From positions 2,000,601-2,064,600 of the forward strand of contig NZ_LMFJ01000001.1 in assembly GCF_001426755.1 (NCBI RefSeq): a stretch of 64,000 bases of DNA, written 5' to 3'. This DNA is from Aeromicrobium sp. Root495 (GTDB lineage Bacteria > Actinomycetota > Actinomycetes > Propionibacteriales > Nocardioidaceae). Both the position numbers and the translations under genes were made by a program. Of the stretch, positions 56,250-64,000 are shown one piece after another. Each line of letters opens with the position of its first letter. The first letter of the stretch is position 1. Under the pieces are notes generated by a model that did no database searches, was not told the origin of the DNA, and saw nothing but the letters and a program-made list of their open reading frames with translations.

Positions 56250-59150
56250 CTACTTCTTGAGCGCCTTCTGGGCGTTCTCGACCGCCGTGTTCATCTCGCG
56301 GATCCTGTCCTGGTACTCCGAGAGGTTGCCGTCCTTTAGGGCCGTCTGTGCGGCGCTGTAGGCCTGCGAGGCGTCCTCGAGGTACTGCGACGTGGTCTTG
56401 CTCGTGGAGGTCCCACCGTCGTCCTCGGCCGCGGGGGCGTCCTCGTCGTCGGCCGGGATGGTGCCCTCCTCCAGGCCCAGGGCCACACGGAGCGCCTCCT
56501 CCAGGGTCTGGCCGAAGCCGACCTTGTCGCCGAACGACGCCGCCACGAACTGCAGCACCGGGTAGGAGCCGGCCGTGGAGTTTCGCTCGATGTAGACGGG
56601 CTGGACGTAGAGCAGTCCGCCGCCGACCGGCAGCGTGAGCAGGTTGCCGCGCTTGATGTTGGCCTGCTTGCTCTGCTCGAACGGCAGCAGCGCCGACGAG
56701 ACACCCTTGTCCGTGCCGATGGAGTTGGCCACGAGGCTCGGTCCGTCGATCACGTTGGTGCTGGGCAGCTCGAGGATCTGCAGCTTCCCGAAGTCGTCGC
56801 TCGTGGCCTCGGAGTTCACCGACACGAACGACGCCAGGTTGTTGCGGTTGTTGGGCTGGAACACCGTCGTGAGCGAGAACTCCGGGTCGGTCTGGCCCGG
56901 GCGGCTCATCGTCAGGTAGTACGGCGGCTGCAGCGTGCTCTTCTTGTTGGGGTCCGCGGGGACCTTCCAGCGCTGGTCGTCGTTGTAGAACGCCTGCTGG
57001 TCGGTCACGTGGTAGCGCTGCAGCACGTCGCGCTGCACCTTGAAGAGGTCGACCGGGTAGCGCAGGTGCTCGAGCAGGCCCTCGGAGATGGCCGACTTCT
57101 TCTCGACCACGCCCGGGAAGACCTTCATCCACGTCTTCAGGATGGGGTCCTTCGTGTCCCACTGGTAGAGCTTCACGGTGCCGTCGTACGCGTCCACCAC
57201 GGCCTTGACCGAGTTGCGCATGTAGTTGACCTCGTCGGTCGGCAGCGCGGCCTGGGTCTGGCCGTCGGTGAGCGAGTCCGACGTGGCGGTCCGCAGCGAG
57301 CGGTGCTCGGAGTACGGGTAGGAGTTGCTCGTGGTGTAGCCGTCGACGAGCCAGACGAGGCGGCCGTCGACGACCGCCGGGTAGGAGTCGCCGTCGAGGG
57401 TGAGCCACGGGGCGACCTTCTTGACCCGCTCGCGCGGCTCGCGGTCGTAGAGGATCTTGGAGTTCTCGTTGACGCGGCCCGACAGGAAGATCTTGGGCTC
57501 GGCGAACTTGAACGCGTAGAGCAGCTTGTTGAACGAGGAGCCGATGGGCACGCCGCCCTTGCCGTCGTAGGTGTTCTTGCTGACGTCCTTGACGTCGGTG
57601 TCGTCGTCGGAGCCGCCACCGGGGATGTCGACCTCGATGGGCGCGTCGCCCGAGGCGCGACCCACGATGGAGTACGACGGCGACTGCTCGCCGAAGTAGA
57701 TCCGCGGCGGGATCTTGGTGGGGATGTCGCCCTGCGGCGGGATGTCCTTCTCGACCCACGCCGGATCGCCCTGGTCGCCGCGCTGGTTGCCCCGTGCGGC
57801 GATGATGCCGTAGCCGTGCGTGTACGCGGTGTGGTCGTTGTTCCAGTTGCGCTGGCTGCTCTGCAGGCCGGCGAGGCTCAGCTCGCGGGCCGCGATGATG
57901 ACGTCCTGCGGCTGCGGGTTGTCGCCCAGCTTGTACCGGTCGACGTCGAGCGTGCTGGGGACCGTGTAGTAGCCACGGACCTGCTGCAGCTGCTGGAAGG
58001 CCTCCGAGACGAGCGTGGGATCGAGCAGGCGGCTGCTCACACGGGACTCGGCGGACTGGTTGAGCTCCTGCGGCGTCAGCGCGGTCTTGGCGTCGTACTG
58101 CTGTCGCTGGGTGTCGGCGACGCCGTAGGCCTCTCGGGTGGCCTCGATGTTGCGCGCGATGTACGGGCCCTCCTTGTCGGGCTCGGACGGGTTCACCTGG
58201 AACGACTGCATGGCGTACGGCCAGATGCCGCCGAGCAGCACCGAGGTGAGGAGCATGAGCCCCAGGCCGATGCCGGGCAGAATCCACGACTTGATGATGA
58301 TGGAGGAGAAGAACAGGATCGCGCACAGGATGGCGACGATGATCAGGATGTTGCGTGCGGGGAGCCGCGCGTTGATGTCGGTGTAGGTGGCGCCGTCGAC
58401 CAGGCCCGAGGACTTGATGACGAGGGCGTAGCGGTCGAGCCAGTAGCCGAGCGCGCGCAGCAGCACACCGAGGCCGATGAGGACCGAGAGCTGCACCTGG
58501 GCGGCCCTCGTGAAGGTGGGCCCGCGGCCCGAGAAGCGGACCGCGCCCCACACGTAGTGCACGAAGACGACGGCCAGGATGCTCACGACGATGATCGCGA
58601 AGGAGTACGAGGAGAGGAACCGCAGCCAGGGGTAGTCGAAGGTGTAGAAGCCGACGTCCTTGCCGAACTGCGCGTCCTTGATGCCGAACGAGCCGCCGTT
58701 GCGCCACATCTGGAACGTGTCCCAGCGGCTGGAGGCCACCGAGCCGGCGAAACCCGTGATGACGATCGTGGCCGCGACCAGCACCGGGATCTTCACCGGG
58801 TTGAGCGCGAGGCGATACCGGAAGGCCGGGTCGTCGCGCCGCATGGGCGGTGCCGCGGGCCGGAACCGGTACGCGAGGTAGACGTTGAGCGCCACGAACA
58901 GGCTGAACAGCAGGCCCAGGACCAGGAAGAGGCTCAGGCGGGTGAGGAGCACCGTCTTGAAGACGTCGGAGTAGCCGACCGAGCGGAACCAGAGGCGGTC
59001 GGTCCAGACGCTCGTGAAGACCGACCCGAGGAACAGCAGGACGGCGAGCGTCACGAGGGTGGGGACGAGCACGCGCCGGCGCTTGTCCACTCCACCTCCA
59101 CCTCCGCCCGGGCGGGGACGGGGCTGGGGGGTACCGAAGATGTCGCTCAC
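56250..59150 (-). CDS. UPF0182 family large membrane protein
   Basis: A 966-residue UPF0182 protein, conserved in actinobacteria and cyanobacteria, of unknown function. Seven helices fall in the first 330 residues (for example VLVPTLVTLAVLLFLGSVF at 27-45), followed by a large extracytoplasmic region with the family segments YGIIAARGNQ, PPRIYFGEQSPSYSIVG and LTLPVGGGLLYVQPVY. An acidic linker (about 890-920) precedes a final coiled coil (YLEDASQAYSAAQTALKDGN onward). The GTG follows AGGAG by four bases. Confidence 0.95.
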   Translation of the reverse strand: MSDIFGTPQPRPRPGGGGGGVDKRRRVLVPTLVTLAVLLFLGSVFTSVWTDRLWFRSVGYSDVFKTVLLTRLSLFLVLGLLFSLFVALNVYLAYRFRPAAPPMRRDDPAFRYRLALNPVKIPVLVAATIVITGFAGSVASSRWDTFQMWRNGGSFGIKDAQFGKDVGFYTFDYPWLRFLSSYSFAIIVVSILAVVFVHYVWGAVRFSGRGPTFTRAAQVQLSVLIGLGVLLRALGYWLDRYALVIKSSGLVDGATYTDINARLPARNILIIVAILCAILFFSSIIIKSWILPGIGLGLMLLTSVLLGGIWPYAMQSFQVNPSEPDKEGPYIARNIEATREAYGVADTQRQQYDAKTALTPQELNQSAESRVSSRLLDPTLVSEAFQQLQQVRGYYTVPSTLDVDRYKLGDNPQPQDVIIAARELSLAGLQSSQRNWNNDHTAYTHGYGIIAARGNQRGDQGDPAWVEKDIPPQGDIPTKIPPRIYFGEQSPSYSIVGRASGDAPIEVDIPGGGSDDDTDVKDVSKNTYDGKGGVPIGSSFNKLLYAFKFAEPKIFLSGRVNENSKILYDREPRERVKKVAPWLTLDGDSYPAVVDGRLVWLVDGYTTSNSYPYSEHRSLRTATSDSLTDGQTQAALPTDEVNYMRNSVKAVVDAYDGTVKLYQWDTKDPILKTWMKVFPGVVEKKSAISEGLLEHLRYPVDLFKVQRDVLQRYHVTDQQAFYNDDQRWKVPADPNKKSTLQPPYYLTMSRPGQTDPEFSLTTVFQPNNRNNLASFVSVNSEATSDDFGKLQILELPSTNVIDGPSLVANSIGTDKGVSSALLPFEQSKQANIKRGNLLTLPVGGGLLYVQPVYIERNSTAGSYPVLQFVAASFGDKVGFGQTLEEALRVALGLEEGTIPADDEDAPAAEDDGGTSTSKTTSQYLEDASQAYSAAQTALKDGNLSEYQDRIREMNTAVENAQKALKK

Positions 59151-59256
59151 AGTGCTCCTGGGTAGGGGGCTCCAGGTGGGGGGCTCGGACGTGAGCTCCC
59201 CGGAGCTCCGAGGTGGGCGGCCTTGGCTGAATCCTAGGTCATGAGTCCTAGGACAC

Positions 59257-59275
59257 AGCCGTCAGGCGAACGGCT
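59257..59275 (-). terminator. Possible hairpin upstream of UPF0182 / near PPA1309
   Basis: AGCCGT, seven bases, ACGGCT lies seven bases beyond the PPA1309 end. Nearby are two TCCTAGG direct repeats (59232 and 59246), and a GAGCTCC-CC-GGAGCTC palindrome lies closer to the UPF0182 start. Roles uncertain. Confidence 0.35.
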
Positions 59276-59281
59276 GGGAGG

Positions 59282-59830
59282 TCAGGTCAACGTGCGCGAC
59301 AGGGCCTCGACGAGGCCGGGGACCAGGTCGGGTCCCTCGAGGAGCTGGGCGCCGTGGGGCTCGCGGCCGCGCACGGCGCTGTGACGCTCGCCGTCTCGCG
59401 TGACGACGGCGACGAGCCGGACGTCGCGTCGCTCCGGATGGGCGGCCACGGCCTCCGCCAGGGCAGCGGGGTCCTCGGGCAGCTCGTCCTCGGCGCCCGG
59501 CGGCAGCATGACGCGCTCGATGACGGCAGCACAGCCGTCGACGACGTCGGGCCAGACGATGCTCTCGAGCGCGTCCTCGAAGGTGGCGCCGGGTGGCAGG
59601 TCCTCCTGCTCGATGGGGGTGAGGCCGTCGGGGTTGTCGCGCAGGGAGACGGCCAGCTGCATCGCGAGCCCCGGCTCCTGCTGGGCGAGCAGCGCGGTGC
59701 GGACGAGGGCGAAGAGCCGGGGGCGCTGGTCCCAGCCGTCGTCGCCGACGTGCTGCTCGATCTCGAGCGCGACGAGCCGAGCCGGCGTGCTGGGCAGCGG
59801 CTCGACGGGTCCGTCGGGCGTGGGCTCCAC
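59282..59830 (-). CDS. PPA1309 family protein
   Basis: A 182-residue cytosolic protein of the actinobacterial PPA1309 family, function unknown. Recognisable segments are ALEIEQHVGDDGWDQRPRLF, ATFEDALESIVWPDVVDGCA and RDVRLVAVVTRDGERHSAVR. The GTG at 59830 has GAGG five bases upstream. It lies 14 bases downstream of the PDZ/S16 gene on the same strand, a conserved neighbourhood in actinobacteria next to UPF0182. Confidence 0.9.
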   Translation of the reverse strand: MEPTPDGPVEPLPSTPARLVALEIEQHVGDDGWDQRPRLFALVRTALLAQQEPGLAMQLAVSLRDNPDGLTPIEQEDLPPGATFEDALESIVWPDVVDGCAAVIERVMLPPGAEDELPEDPAALAEAVAAHPERRDVRLVAVVTRDGERHSAVRGREPHGAQLLEGPDLVPGLVEALSRTLT

Positions 59831-59844
59831 CGGCCCCTCGCCGC

Positions 59845-60945
59845 CTAGCACCGCGGCACCGTCGCGTCCTTGTCCTGGGCCAGGTCCCGGAGGTCGGTGA
59901 TGGCGTCCTTGAGCGTGGAGACCTTCACGACCTCGAGCCCGTGCAGGTCGGCCCCGCGCACCTCGTCGCAGTTGGAGGCGGGTGCGAGGAACACCTCGGC
60001 GCCCGCTGCAGCGGCTCCGGCCATCTTCTGGCGGATCCCGCCTATGGGTCCCACCGTGCCGTCGGCGGTGATCTCGCCCGTGCCGGCCACCTGGAGCCCC
60101 CCGGTGAGGGACCCGGGCGTGAGTCGGTCGTAGATGGCGAGCGCGAACATGGTGCCGGCGCTGGGTCCGCCCACCTGGTCTCCGACGTTGTTGACGATGT
60201 CGATCGGGAAGTCGTACGTGGTGGCGATCGTGATGCCGACCCGAGGGATCGTGGGGTCCTGGGCGTCGGGGCGGGTGGTGAGCTCGACGTCGAGCGCCTT
60301 GCCGTCGCGATCCACGCCCACCGTCACGACCTGGCCGGGCTTCACGGTCTGGATGGCCTTCACGACGGCGGCGGACGACGCCACCTTGGTGCCGTCGACC
60401 GTGACGATCCGGTCCTTGGCCTCGAGCTTCCCCGCTGCCGCGCTGTCCTTCACGACGCCGGCCACCACGGGCTTCTCGGGGACGGTGTACCCGGCCGCGC
60501 GGAGGGCGGCGACGCGCGAGGCGTCCTTGGAGCTGGTGAGCTGCGCCTGACCCTCGGTCTTGGCGTCGGACTCGCTCTGGTCGTCGGGGTAGACGAAGTC
60601 GTGCGGGACAACCGCGATGTCCTGGTCGAGGTAGGCCCGGGTGACGTCGACGAGCGACAGGCTGCTGTCGGCGCGCGTCACCGAGACGGTCGTGAAGTCG
60701 AGGGAGCCGTCGGTCTTGTAGGTCTTGACGCCCTTGCCGAAGGTGAACATGGGCTTGCCGTCGAAGTCGCCGAGGGTGTCGAAGACCGGGCCCGGCCGCA
60801 GCGTCACGTACGGGACCGGCACGAGGAACGCCACGCACGTGAGGGCGACGAGGGTGATGGCGGCCGCCACCATCGTGCCGTAGCGCCGGCTCAGGTTCAT
60901 GGCCTCGGCGTGCTCGCGCTCGCCGTCGTGCTCGGGATCACTCAC
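59845..60945 (-). CDS. PDZ domain / Lon-type (S16) serine protease, YlbL-like
   Basis: A 366-residue membrane-anchored protease. One helix (MVAAAITLVALTCVAFLVPV, about 25-45), then a PDZ domain (about 155-240: GVVKDSAAAGKLEAKDRIVTVDG) and a Lon proteolytic domain with Ser in QVGGPSAGTMFALAI and Lys in GGIRQKMAGAAAAGAE. No ATPase domain is present. TAGGCT ends six bases before the GTG at 60945, which favours it over the GTG at 60951. Probably processes or degrades membrane or exported proteins. Confidence 0.93.
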   Translation of the reverse strand: MSDPEHDGEREHAEAMNLSRRYGTMVAAAITLVALTCVAFLVPVPYVTLRPGPVFDTLGDFDGKPMFTFGKGVKTYKTDGSLDFTTVSVTRADSSLSLVDVTRAYLDQDIAVVPHDFVYPDDQSESDAKTEGQAQLTSSKDASRVAALRAAGYTVPEKPVVAGVVKDSAAAGKLEAKDRIVTVDGTKVASSAAVVKAIQTVKPGQVVTVGVDRDGKALDVELTTRPDAQDPTIPRVGITIATTYDFPIDIVNNVGDQVGGPSAGTMFALAIYDRLTPGSLTGGLQVAGTGEITADGTVGPIGGIRQKMAGAAAAGAEVFLAPASNCDEVRGADLHGLEVVKVSTLKDAITDLRDLAQDKDATVPRC

Positions 60946-61016
60946 CCGCACAGCCTAGAGAAGACGGGCAACCCGCGTGGACCGCGCCCCGTGGGCGGGA
61001 TCGCTACGCTGGATCC

Positions 61017-62312
61017 ATGCCCGACGAGCCCCATGACGACCCCACCGGAGACGACCCCGCGAAGGGACAGAACCCGTTCGCGGGCACACCCATGGAGCAG
61101 ATCTTCGCCGCCATGGGTGGCCAGGGCGGCCAAGCCCCCGACCTCGGCGCACTCTTCGGCCAGATGCAGCGACTCTTCAGCGGCTCGGGCGACGGCACGG
61201 TCGACTTCGCGGTCGTGAAGGACGTCGCCCGTCACGCCCTCTCGGCCGCCGGGCCCGACCCGTCGCCGCACAGCGGCCAGGTGGGCGCCCTCGACGACGC
61301 GGTCAGGCTCGCCGAGGGCTGGCTCGACCGCGCCACCGAGGTCCCGGCCGCCGTCACGTCCACGTCGGCCTGGAGCCGCGCCGACTGGGTCGAGCAGACC
61401 ATCGGCACGTGGGAGCAGGTCGTGGCCCCCATCGCCGAGCACGTCGTCGGCGCCATGAGCGAGGCCCTGCCCGAGGAGGCCCGGGCCATGGCCGGCCCGC
61501 TCCTCGGCATCCTGCGTCAGGCGGGCAGCGCGATGTTCGCCCAGCAGATCGGCCAGGCCCTCTCCGAGCTGGCCGGCGAGGTGGTCTCCAGCACCGACAT
61601 CGGTCTGCCCCTCGCTGCGGCCGGTCACGCCGCCCTGCTGCCCCACAACGTCGCGGAGTTCGGCGACGGCCTCGAGATCGGTGCCGCCGACGTCCTGCTC
61701 TACGTCACGCTGCGCGAGTGCGCGCACCACCGGCTCTTCGCGCACGCGTCGTGGCTGAGGCCCGCCATCCTGGGCGCCATCGAGGAGTTCGGCCGCGGCA
61801 CCCGCATCGACACGAGCGCCATCGAGGACAAGCTGCAGGGCTTCGACCCCGGCAACCCGGAGGCCATGGCCGAGGCCATGCAGAACGGTCTCTTCGACCC
61901 CGAGCCCACGCCCGAGCAGCAGGTGGCCCTCACGCGCCTGGAGACGCTGCTCGCCTTCGTGGAGGGCTGGGTCGACGAGGTGGTCGACCAGGCCACCCGC
62001 GAGACCATGCCCACCGCGGGCGCCCTGTCCGAGGCCGTGCGTCGCCGTCGCGCCACCGGTGGTCCGGCCGAGCAGACCTTCGCCTCGCTCGTGGGTCTTG
62101 AGCTCCGTCCCCGGCGCATGCGCGAGGCCACCACGCTCTGGGCGGCTCTGCGCGACCGTCAGGGTCCGGCCGCCCGCGACGCCGTGTGGACCCACCCCGA
62201 CCTCATGCCGTCGGCCGACGACCTCGACGACCCGCTCGGCTTCGCCCAGCGCGAGCCTGCCACGGACGCCGACTTCGACACCGAGCTCGGCAAGCTCCTC
62301 GACGACGAGTGA
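61017..62312 (+). CDS. Zinc-dependent metalloprotease-like protein (DUF2342, F420-associated family)
   Basis: A 431-residue member of DUF2342, annotated elsewhere as zincin-like or F420 biosynthesis-associated. The core motif LRECAHHRLFAHASWL takes the place of HExxH. Conserved flanks are ADWVEQTIGTWEQVVAPIAEH and LPLAAAGHAALLPHNVAEFG. TACGCT ends six bases before the ATG, implying a leaderless mRNA; the promoter region is shared with the divergent PDZ protease. Its stop overlaps the Nudix start (GTGA). Confidence 0.92.
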   Translation: MPDEPHDDPTGDDPAKGQNPFAGTPMEQIFAAMGGQGGQAPDLGALFGQMQRLFSGSGDGTVDFAVVKDVARHALSAAGPDPSPHSGQVGALDDAVRLAEGWLDRATEVPAAVTSTSAWSRADWVEQTIGTWEQVVAPIAEHVVGAMSEALPEEARAMAGPLLGILRQAGSAMFAQQIGQALSELAGEVVSSTDIGLPLAAAGHAALLPHNVAEFGDGLEIGAADVLLYVTLRECAHHRLFAHASWLRPAILGAIEEFGRGTRIDTSAIEDKLQGFDPGNPEAMAEAMQNGLFDPEPTPEQQVALTRLETLLAFVEGWVDEVVDQATRETMPTAGALSEAVRRRRATGGPAEQTFASLVGLELRPRRMREATTLWAALRDRQGPAARDAVWTHPDLMPSADDLDDPLGFAQREPATDADFDTELGKLLDDE

Positions 62313-62878
62313 GCCTGCACGCCGATGCCGTGCAGGTGCTGAACGCCTGGAACGGCCCCGACGACGCCCAGGAGATGCTGCGGCGCGACTACCTCGAGGT
62401 GCTGGACCGCGAGCCCGAGGCCATGTGGCGCTCCTGCCTGCCCGACCACCTGACCGCGAGCGCCGTGGTGCTCTCGCACGACGGCTCCTCGGCCCTGCTG
62501 ACGCTGCACCTCAAGGCAGGTCTGTGGCTCCAGACCGGCGGACACTGCGAGCCGCAGGACCGGACGCTGGCGGGCGCTGCCCTGCGCGAGGCTCGCGAGG
62601 AGAGCGGCATCGCCGACCTCACGATCGACCCGGTCCCCCTGCTCCTCTCCCGGCACGCCGTGCCCTTCTGCGGCGGCGGGACCGGCGAGCGGGTCACCCA
62701 CCACCTCGACGTGCAGTTCCTGGCCGTGGCGCCCCCCGGCGCTCAGGCCGTCATCAGCGAGGAGTCCGCCGACCTGCGCTGGTTCGGTCCCGGCGACGTG
62801 GTGGAGCCGAGCGACGACGACGTGCGCCGGCTCATCGGCTCTGCCAGGACACGCCTTCGAGGAACCCCCGCGCCTTGA
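62309..62878 (+). CDS. Nudix hydrolase
   Basis: A 189-residue Nudix protein. The Nudix box reads GGHCEPQDRTLAGAALREAREESGI, with the REAREESG core intact. An N-terminal helical segment (1-45) precedes the fold. It hydrolyses a nucleoside diphosphate derivative that cannot be named. The GTG overlaps the DUF2342 stop (62309-62312). Its last 47 bases overlap the end of the convergent YgjP-type gene. Confidence 0.91.
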   Translation: MSLHADAVQVLNAWNGPDDAQEMLRRDYLEVLDREPEAMWRSCLPDHLTASAVVLSHDGSSALLTLHLKAGLWLQTGGHCEPQDRTLAGAALREAREESGIADLTIDPVPLLLSRHAVPFCGGGTGERVTHHLDVQFLAVAPPGAQAVISEESADLRWFGPGDVVEPSDDDVRRLIGSARTRLRGTPAP

Positions 62879-63323
62879 CGAGGTGCGGGTAGGGCTCGAG
62901 CAGGGCCCAGAACGCTGCGCTGTGGTTGGGCTCCAGGAGATGGGCCAGCTCATGCAGGATCACGTAGTCGACGACCCACTCGGGCATGCCCTGCAGCCGG
63001 TCGGAGAGCCGGATGGAGGCGTCGGTGGAGGTGCACGACCCCCACCGCTTGTCCATGTTCGACACCCAGCGGATGCTGGACGGCTGGGCACGCCCGCCGA
63101 GGTGGAGCGAGGAGAGGCGCGCCGCCCGGTCGAGCAGGTCGGTGTCGGTGGGCCGGGTGCGGGCGATCTTGCGGTCGAGCTTGGCCACGAGTGCCTCGAC
63201 CTGACGCTTCTCCTCCGCGGCGCTGAGGTGAGCCGGAACGAGCACGACGGTGGTCTCGCCGTCGCGGTACGCGCTGATGGTGCGCTTGCGCCTGGCGCTG
63301 CGCCGGATCTCTACGTCGCCCAT
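62832..63323 (-). CDS. YgjP/SprT-like (DUF45, M48-related) metallopeptidase
   Basis: A 163-residue zinc metallopeptidase-like protein. The motif VILHELAHLLEPNHSAAFW contains HExxH plus the third His, and RWGSCTSTDASIRLSDRL is the family signature. Substrate unknown. TAGGTT (minus strand, 63331-63336) ends seven bases before the ATG at 63323, so the transcript is probably leaderless. The tail overlaps the Nudix gene by 47 bases on opposite strands. Confidence 0.92.
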   Translation of the reverse strand: MGDVEIRRSARRKRTISAYRDGETTVVLVPAHLSAAEEKRQVEALVAKLDRKIARTRPTDTDLLDRAARLSSLHLGGRAQPSSIRWVSNMDKRWGSCTSTDASIRLSDRLQGMPEWVVDYVILHELAHLLEPNHSAAFWALLEPYPHLVKARGFLEGVSWQSR

Positions 63324-63358
63324 GGGTGCCAACCTAGGACAGCGGTCCGACACGCGTG

Positions 63359-63512
63359 CCGTCCACAGCCCCGATCGGGCGCACGAGCCGTCGTCGCAGG
63401 CAGGAAAAGCGATCTGGGTCACACGCCGTCCACGTCTCGTCCACGTGCTGTCCACACCGTCGCCCGGCGATGCGCACAACTTGTCCCCAGATCTGTCCAC
63501 AGGCGTGGACAA
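63359..63512. promoter_or_regulatory. Cluster of DnaA-box-like sites
   Basis: Within a gene-free stretch (63324-63707), four 8-of-9 matches to TTGTCCACA occur: CTGTCCACA at 63448, TTGTCCCCA at 63481, CTGTCCACA at 63493 and, on the minus strand, TTGTCCACG at 63504-63512. Weaker copies with GTCCAC lie at 63361, 63428 and 63439. GTCCAC starts at 63428, 63439 and 63450 are exactly 11 bases apart. TGTCCAC-AGGC-GTGGACA forms a dyad. The rest of the stretch (63513-63707) holds no other signal I can name except a possible -10, TACGGT, near 63552. Confidence 0.55.
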
Positions 63513-63707
63513 CCCATACCGTCGGTCGGTTGACGACCCCGCCCGGGCACCCCTACGGTGAGCGGCAGCCGGGACTCCCGGCCGCGGTCAGCAGGGGAAG
63601 GCAGGCCCCGGCCGGGGCCCGGCGTCTGCGTCCCTGCCAGGCCCTCGGCCCCATCGCTGTGGATCGCCGCTGGCTCTCCGGCACACCCGACGGCGAGGCT
63701 GCCTCCC

Positions 63708-64000
63708 ATGGCTCTTCGTCCTCTCCTGCGACCTGGCAGCGTCGTGCTCCGCCGCGACCCGAGCCATCTGCAGATCGGCTTTTCTCCTGCAATCCTGGTG
63801 CGCGACCGGCCCGACCTCGTCGCCTTCCTGCACCTGCTCGACGGCGTCCACGACCTCCCGGGGCTGCGCCGGGCCGTCCGTCGCCGGTCGCTCGACGTGG
63901 GAGACGTCGACGCGCTCGTGCTGGAGCTGCTGGCCCGCGGCGCCGCCATCGACCCTGCGGTCGCACCCGACCCCGCTGCCCCGATCGCCGTGAGCGTGCT
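63708..64000 (+). CDS. ThiF/MoeB-like protein, N-terminal part (3' partial)
   Basis: The frame opens at ATG 63708 and runs off the window after 97 codons. It begins MALRPLLRPGSVVLRRD, then SHLQIGFSPAILVRDRPDLV and a Leu/Arg-rich helix-turn region. This matches the N-terminal extension of ThiF-family adenylyltransferase-like proteins that sit beside YgjP and UvrD2 genes in many actinobacteria. The Rossmann ATP-binding part would lie beyond the window, so the call depends partly on neighbourhood. Confidence 0.6.
   Translation, partial: MALRPLLRPGSVVLRRDPSHLQIGFSPAILVRDRPDLVAFLHLLDGVHDLPGLRRAVRRRSLDVGDVDALVLELLARGAAIDPAVAPDPAAPIAVSV

Noticed and set aside
63324-63707. Chromosomal origin (oriC)
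   Set aside because: DnaA-like boxes are present but dnaA, dnaN and gyrB are not adjacent and no AT-rich unwinding segment is seen.
1-64000. CRISPR array, transposon, prophage or integrative element
   Set aside because: No regularly spaced direct repeats, transposase, integrase or phage genes were recognised; the DUF222-HNH gene alone does not make a mobile element.

Overview
The window is chromosomal DNA from a high-GC Gram-positive bacterium (Actinomycetota). GC is very high in third codon positions, GTG starts are common, and several genes belong to families typical of actinobacteria (UPF0182, PPA1309, YlbL-like PDZ/S16, DUF2342, DUF222-HNH, an initiator tRNA without encoded CCA). The overall gene set resembles Nocardioidaceae (Nocardioides/Aeromicrobium-like); this is recognition of style, not a database match. 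No phage, transposase, CRISPR array or rRNA was found.

Layout. 1-8006: recC (5'-truncated by the window), recB and recD in one overlapping operon. 8026-11173: a light-signalling module made of a STAS protein, then a bacteriophytochrome fused to a SpoIIE-type PP2C phosphatase and translationally coupled to a second STAS protein. 11199-16830: flavin enzymes, a TetR-controlled zinc alcohol dehydrogenase, a TetR-controlled RibD/DHFR-fold reductase, a 43-residue Lys-rich protein and a UBP zinc-finger protein. 17028-23269: FAD monooxygenase, DHA2 efflux pump, UvrA-like (DrrC-type) ABC protein and bestrophin-like channel. 23307-29533: UbiA prenyltransferase, a complete class I P450 system (P450, 3Fe-4S ferredoxin, ferredoxin reductase), a TetR and an MMPL exporter, all on the minus strand. 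29557-36453: a run of regulator/effector modules (MarR/MMPL, TetR/DHA2 MFS, TetR/aldo-keto reductase, MerR/NTF2-like, TetR).

36555-45076: secreted M28-like peptidase and secretory lipase, enoyl-CoA hydratase, ECF sigma factor with SnoaL-like tail, small enzymes, proline iminopeptidase, DUF222-HNH protein. 45180-48430: an osmoprotectant-type ABC importer. 48431-49393: a disturbed stretch with gene remnants and an LPxTG protein lacking a normal signal peptide. 49498-53537: two TetR modules with a membrane protein and two SDR-fold proteins. 53701-53774: initiator tRNA-fMet with its own terminator. 53880-56189: Ser/Thr kinase and alpha/beta hydrolase. 56250-64000: a housekeeping block (UPF0182, PPA1309, PDZ/S16 protease, DUF2342, Nudix, YgjP-type metalloprotease, the start of a ThiF-like gene).

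Themes. Ten local one-component regulators (eight TetR, one MarR, one MerR) sit next to detoxification, efflux or redox genes, and most have a readable palindromic operator. At least thirteen genes have a TANNNT -10 box ending six or seven bases before the start codon, so they are probably leaderless transcripts. The non-coding stretch 63324-63707 carries a cluster of DnaA-box-like sites.
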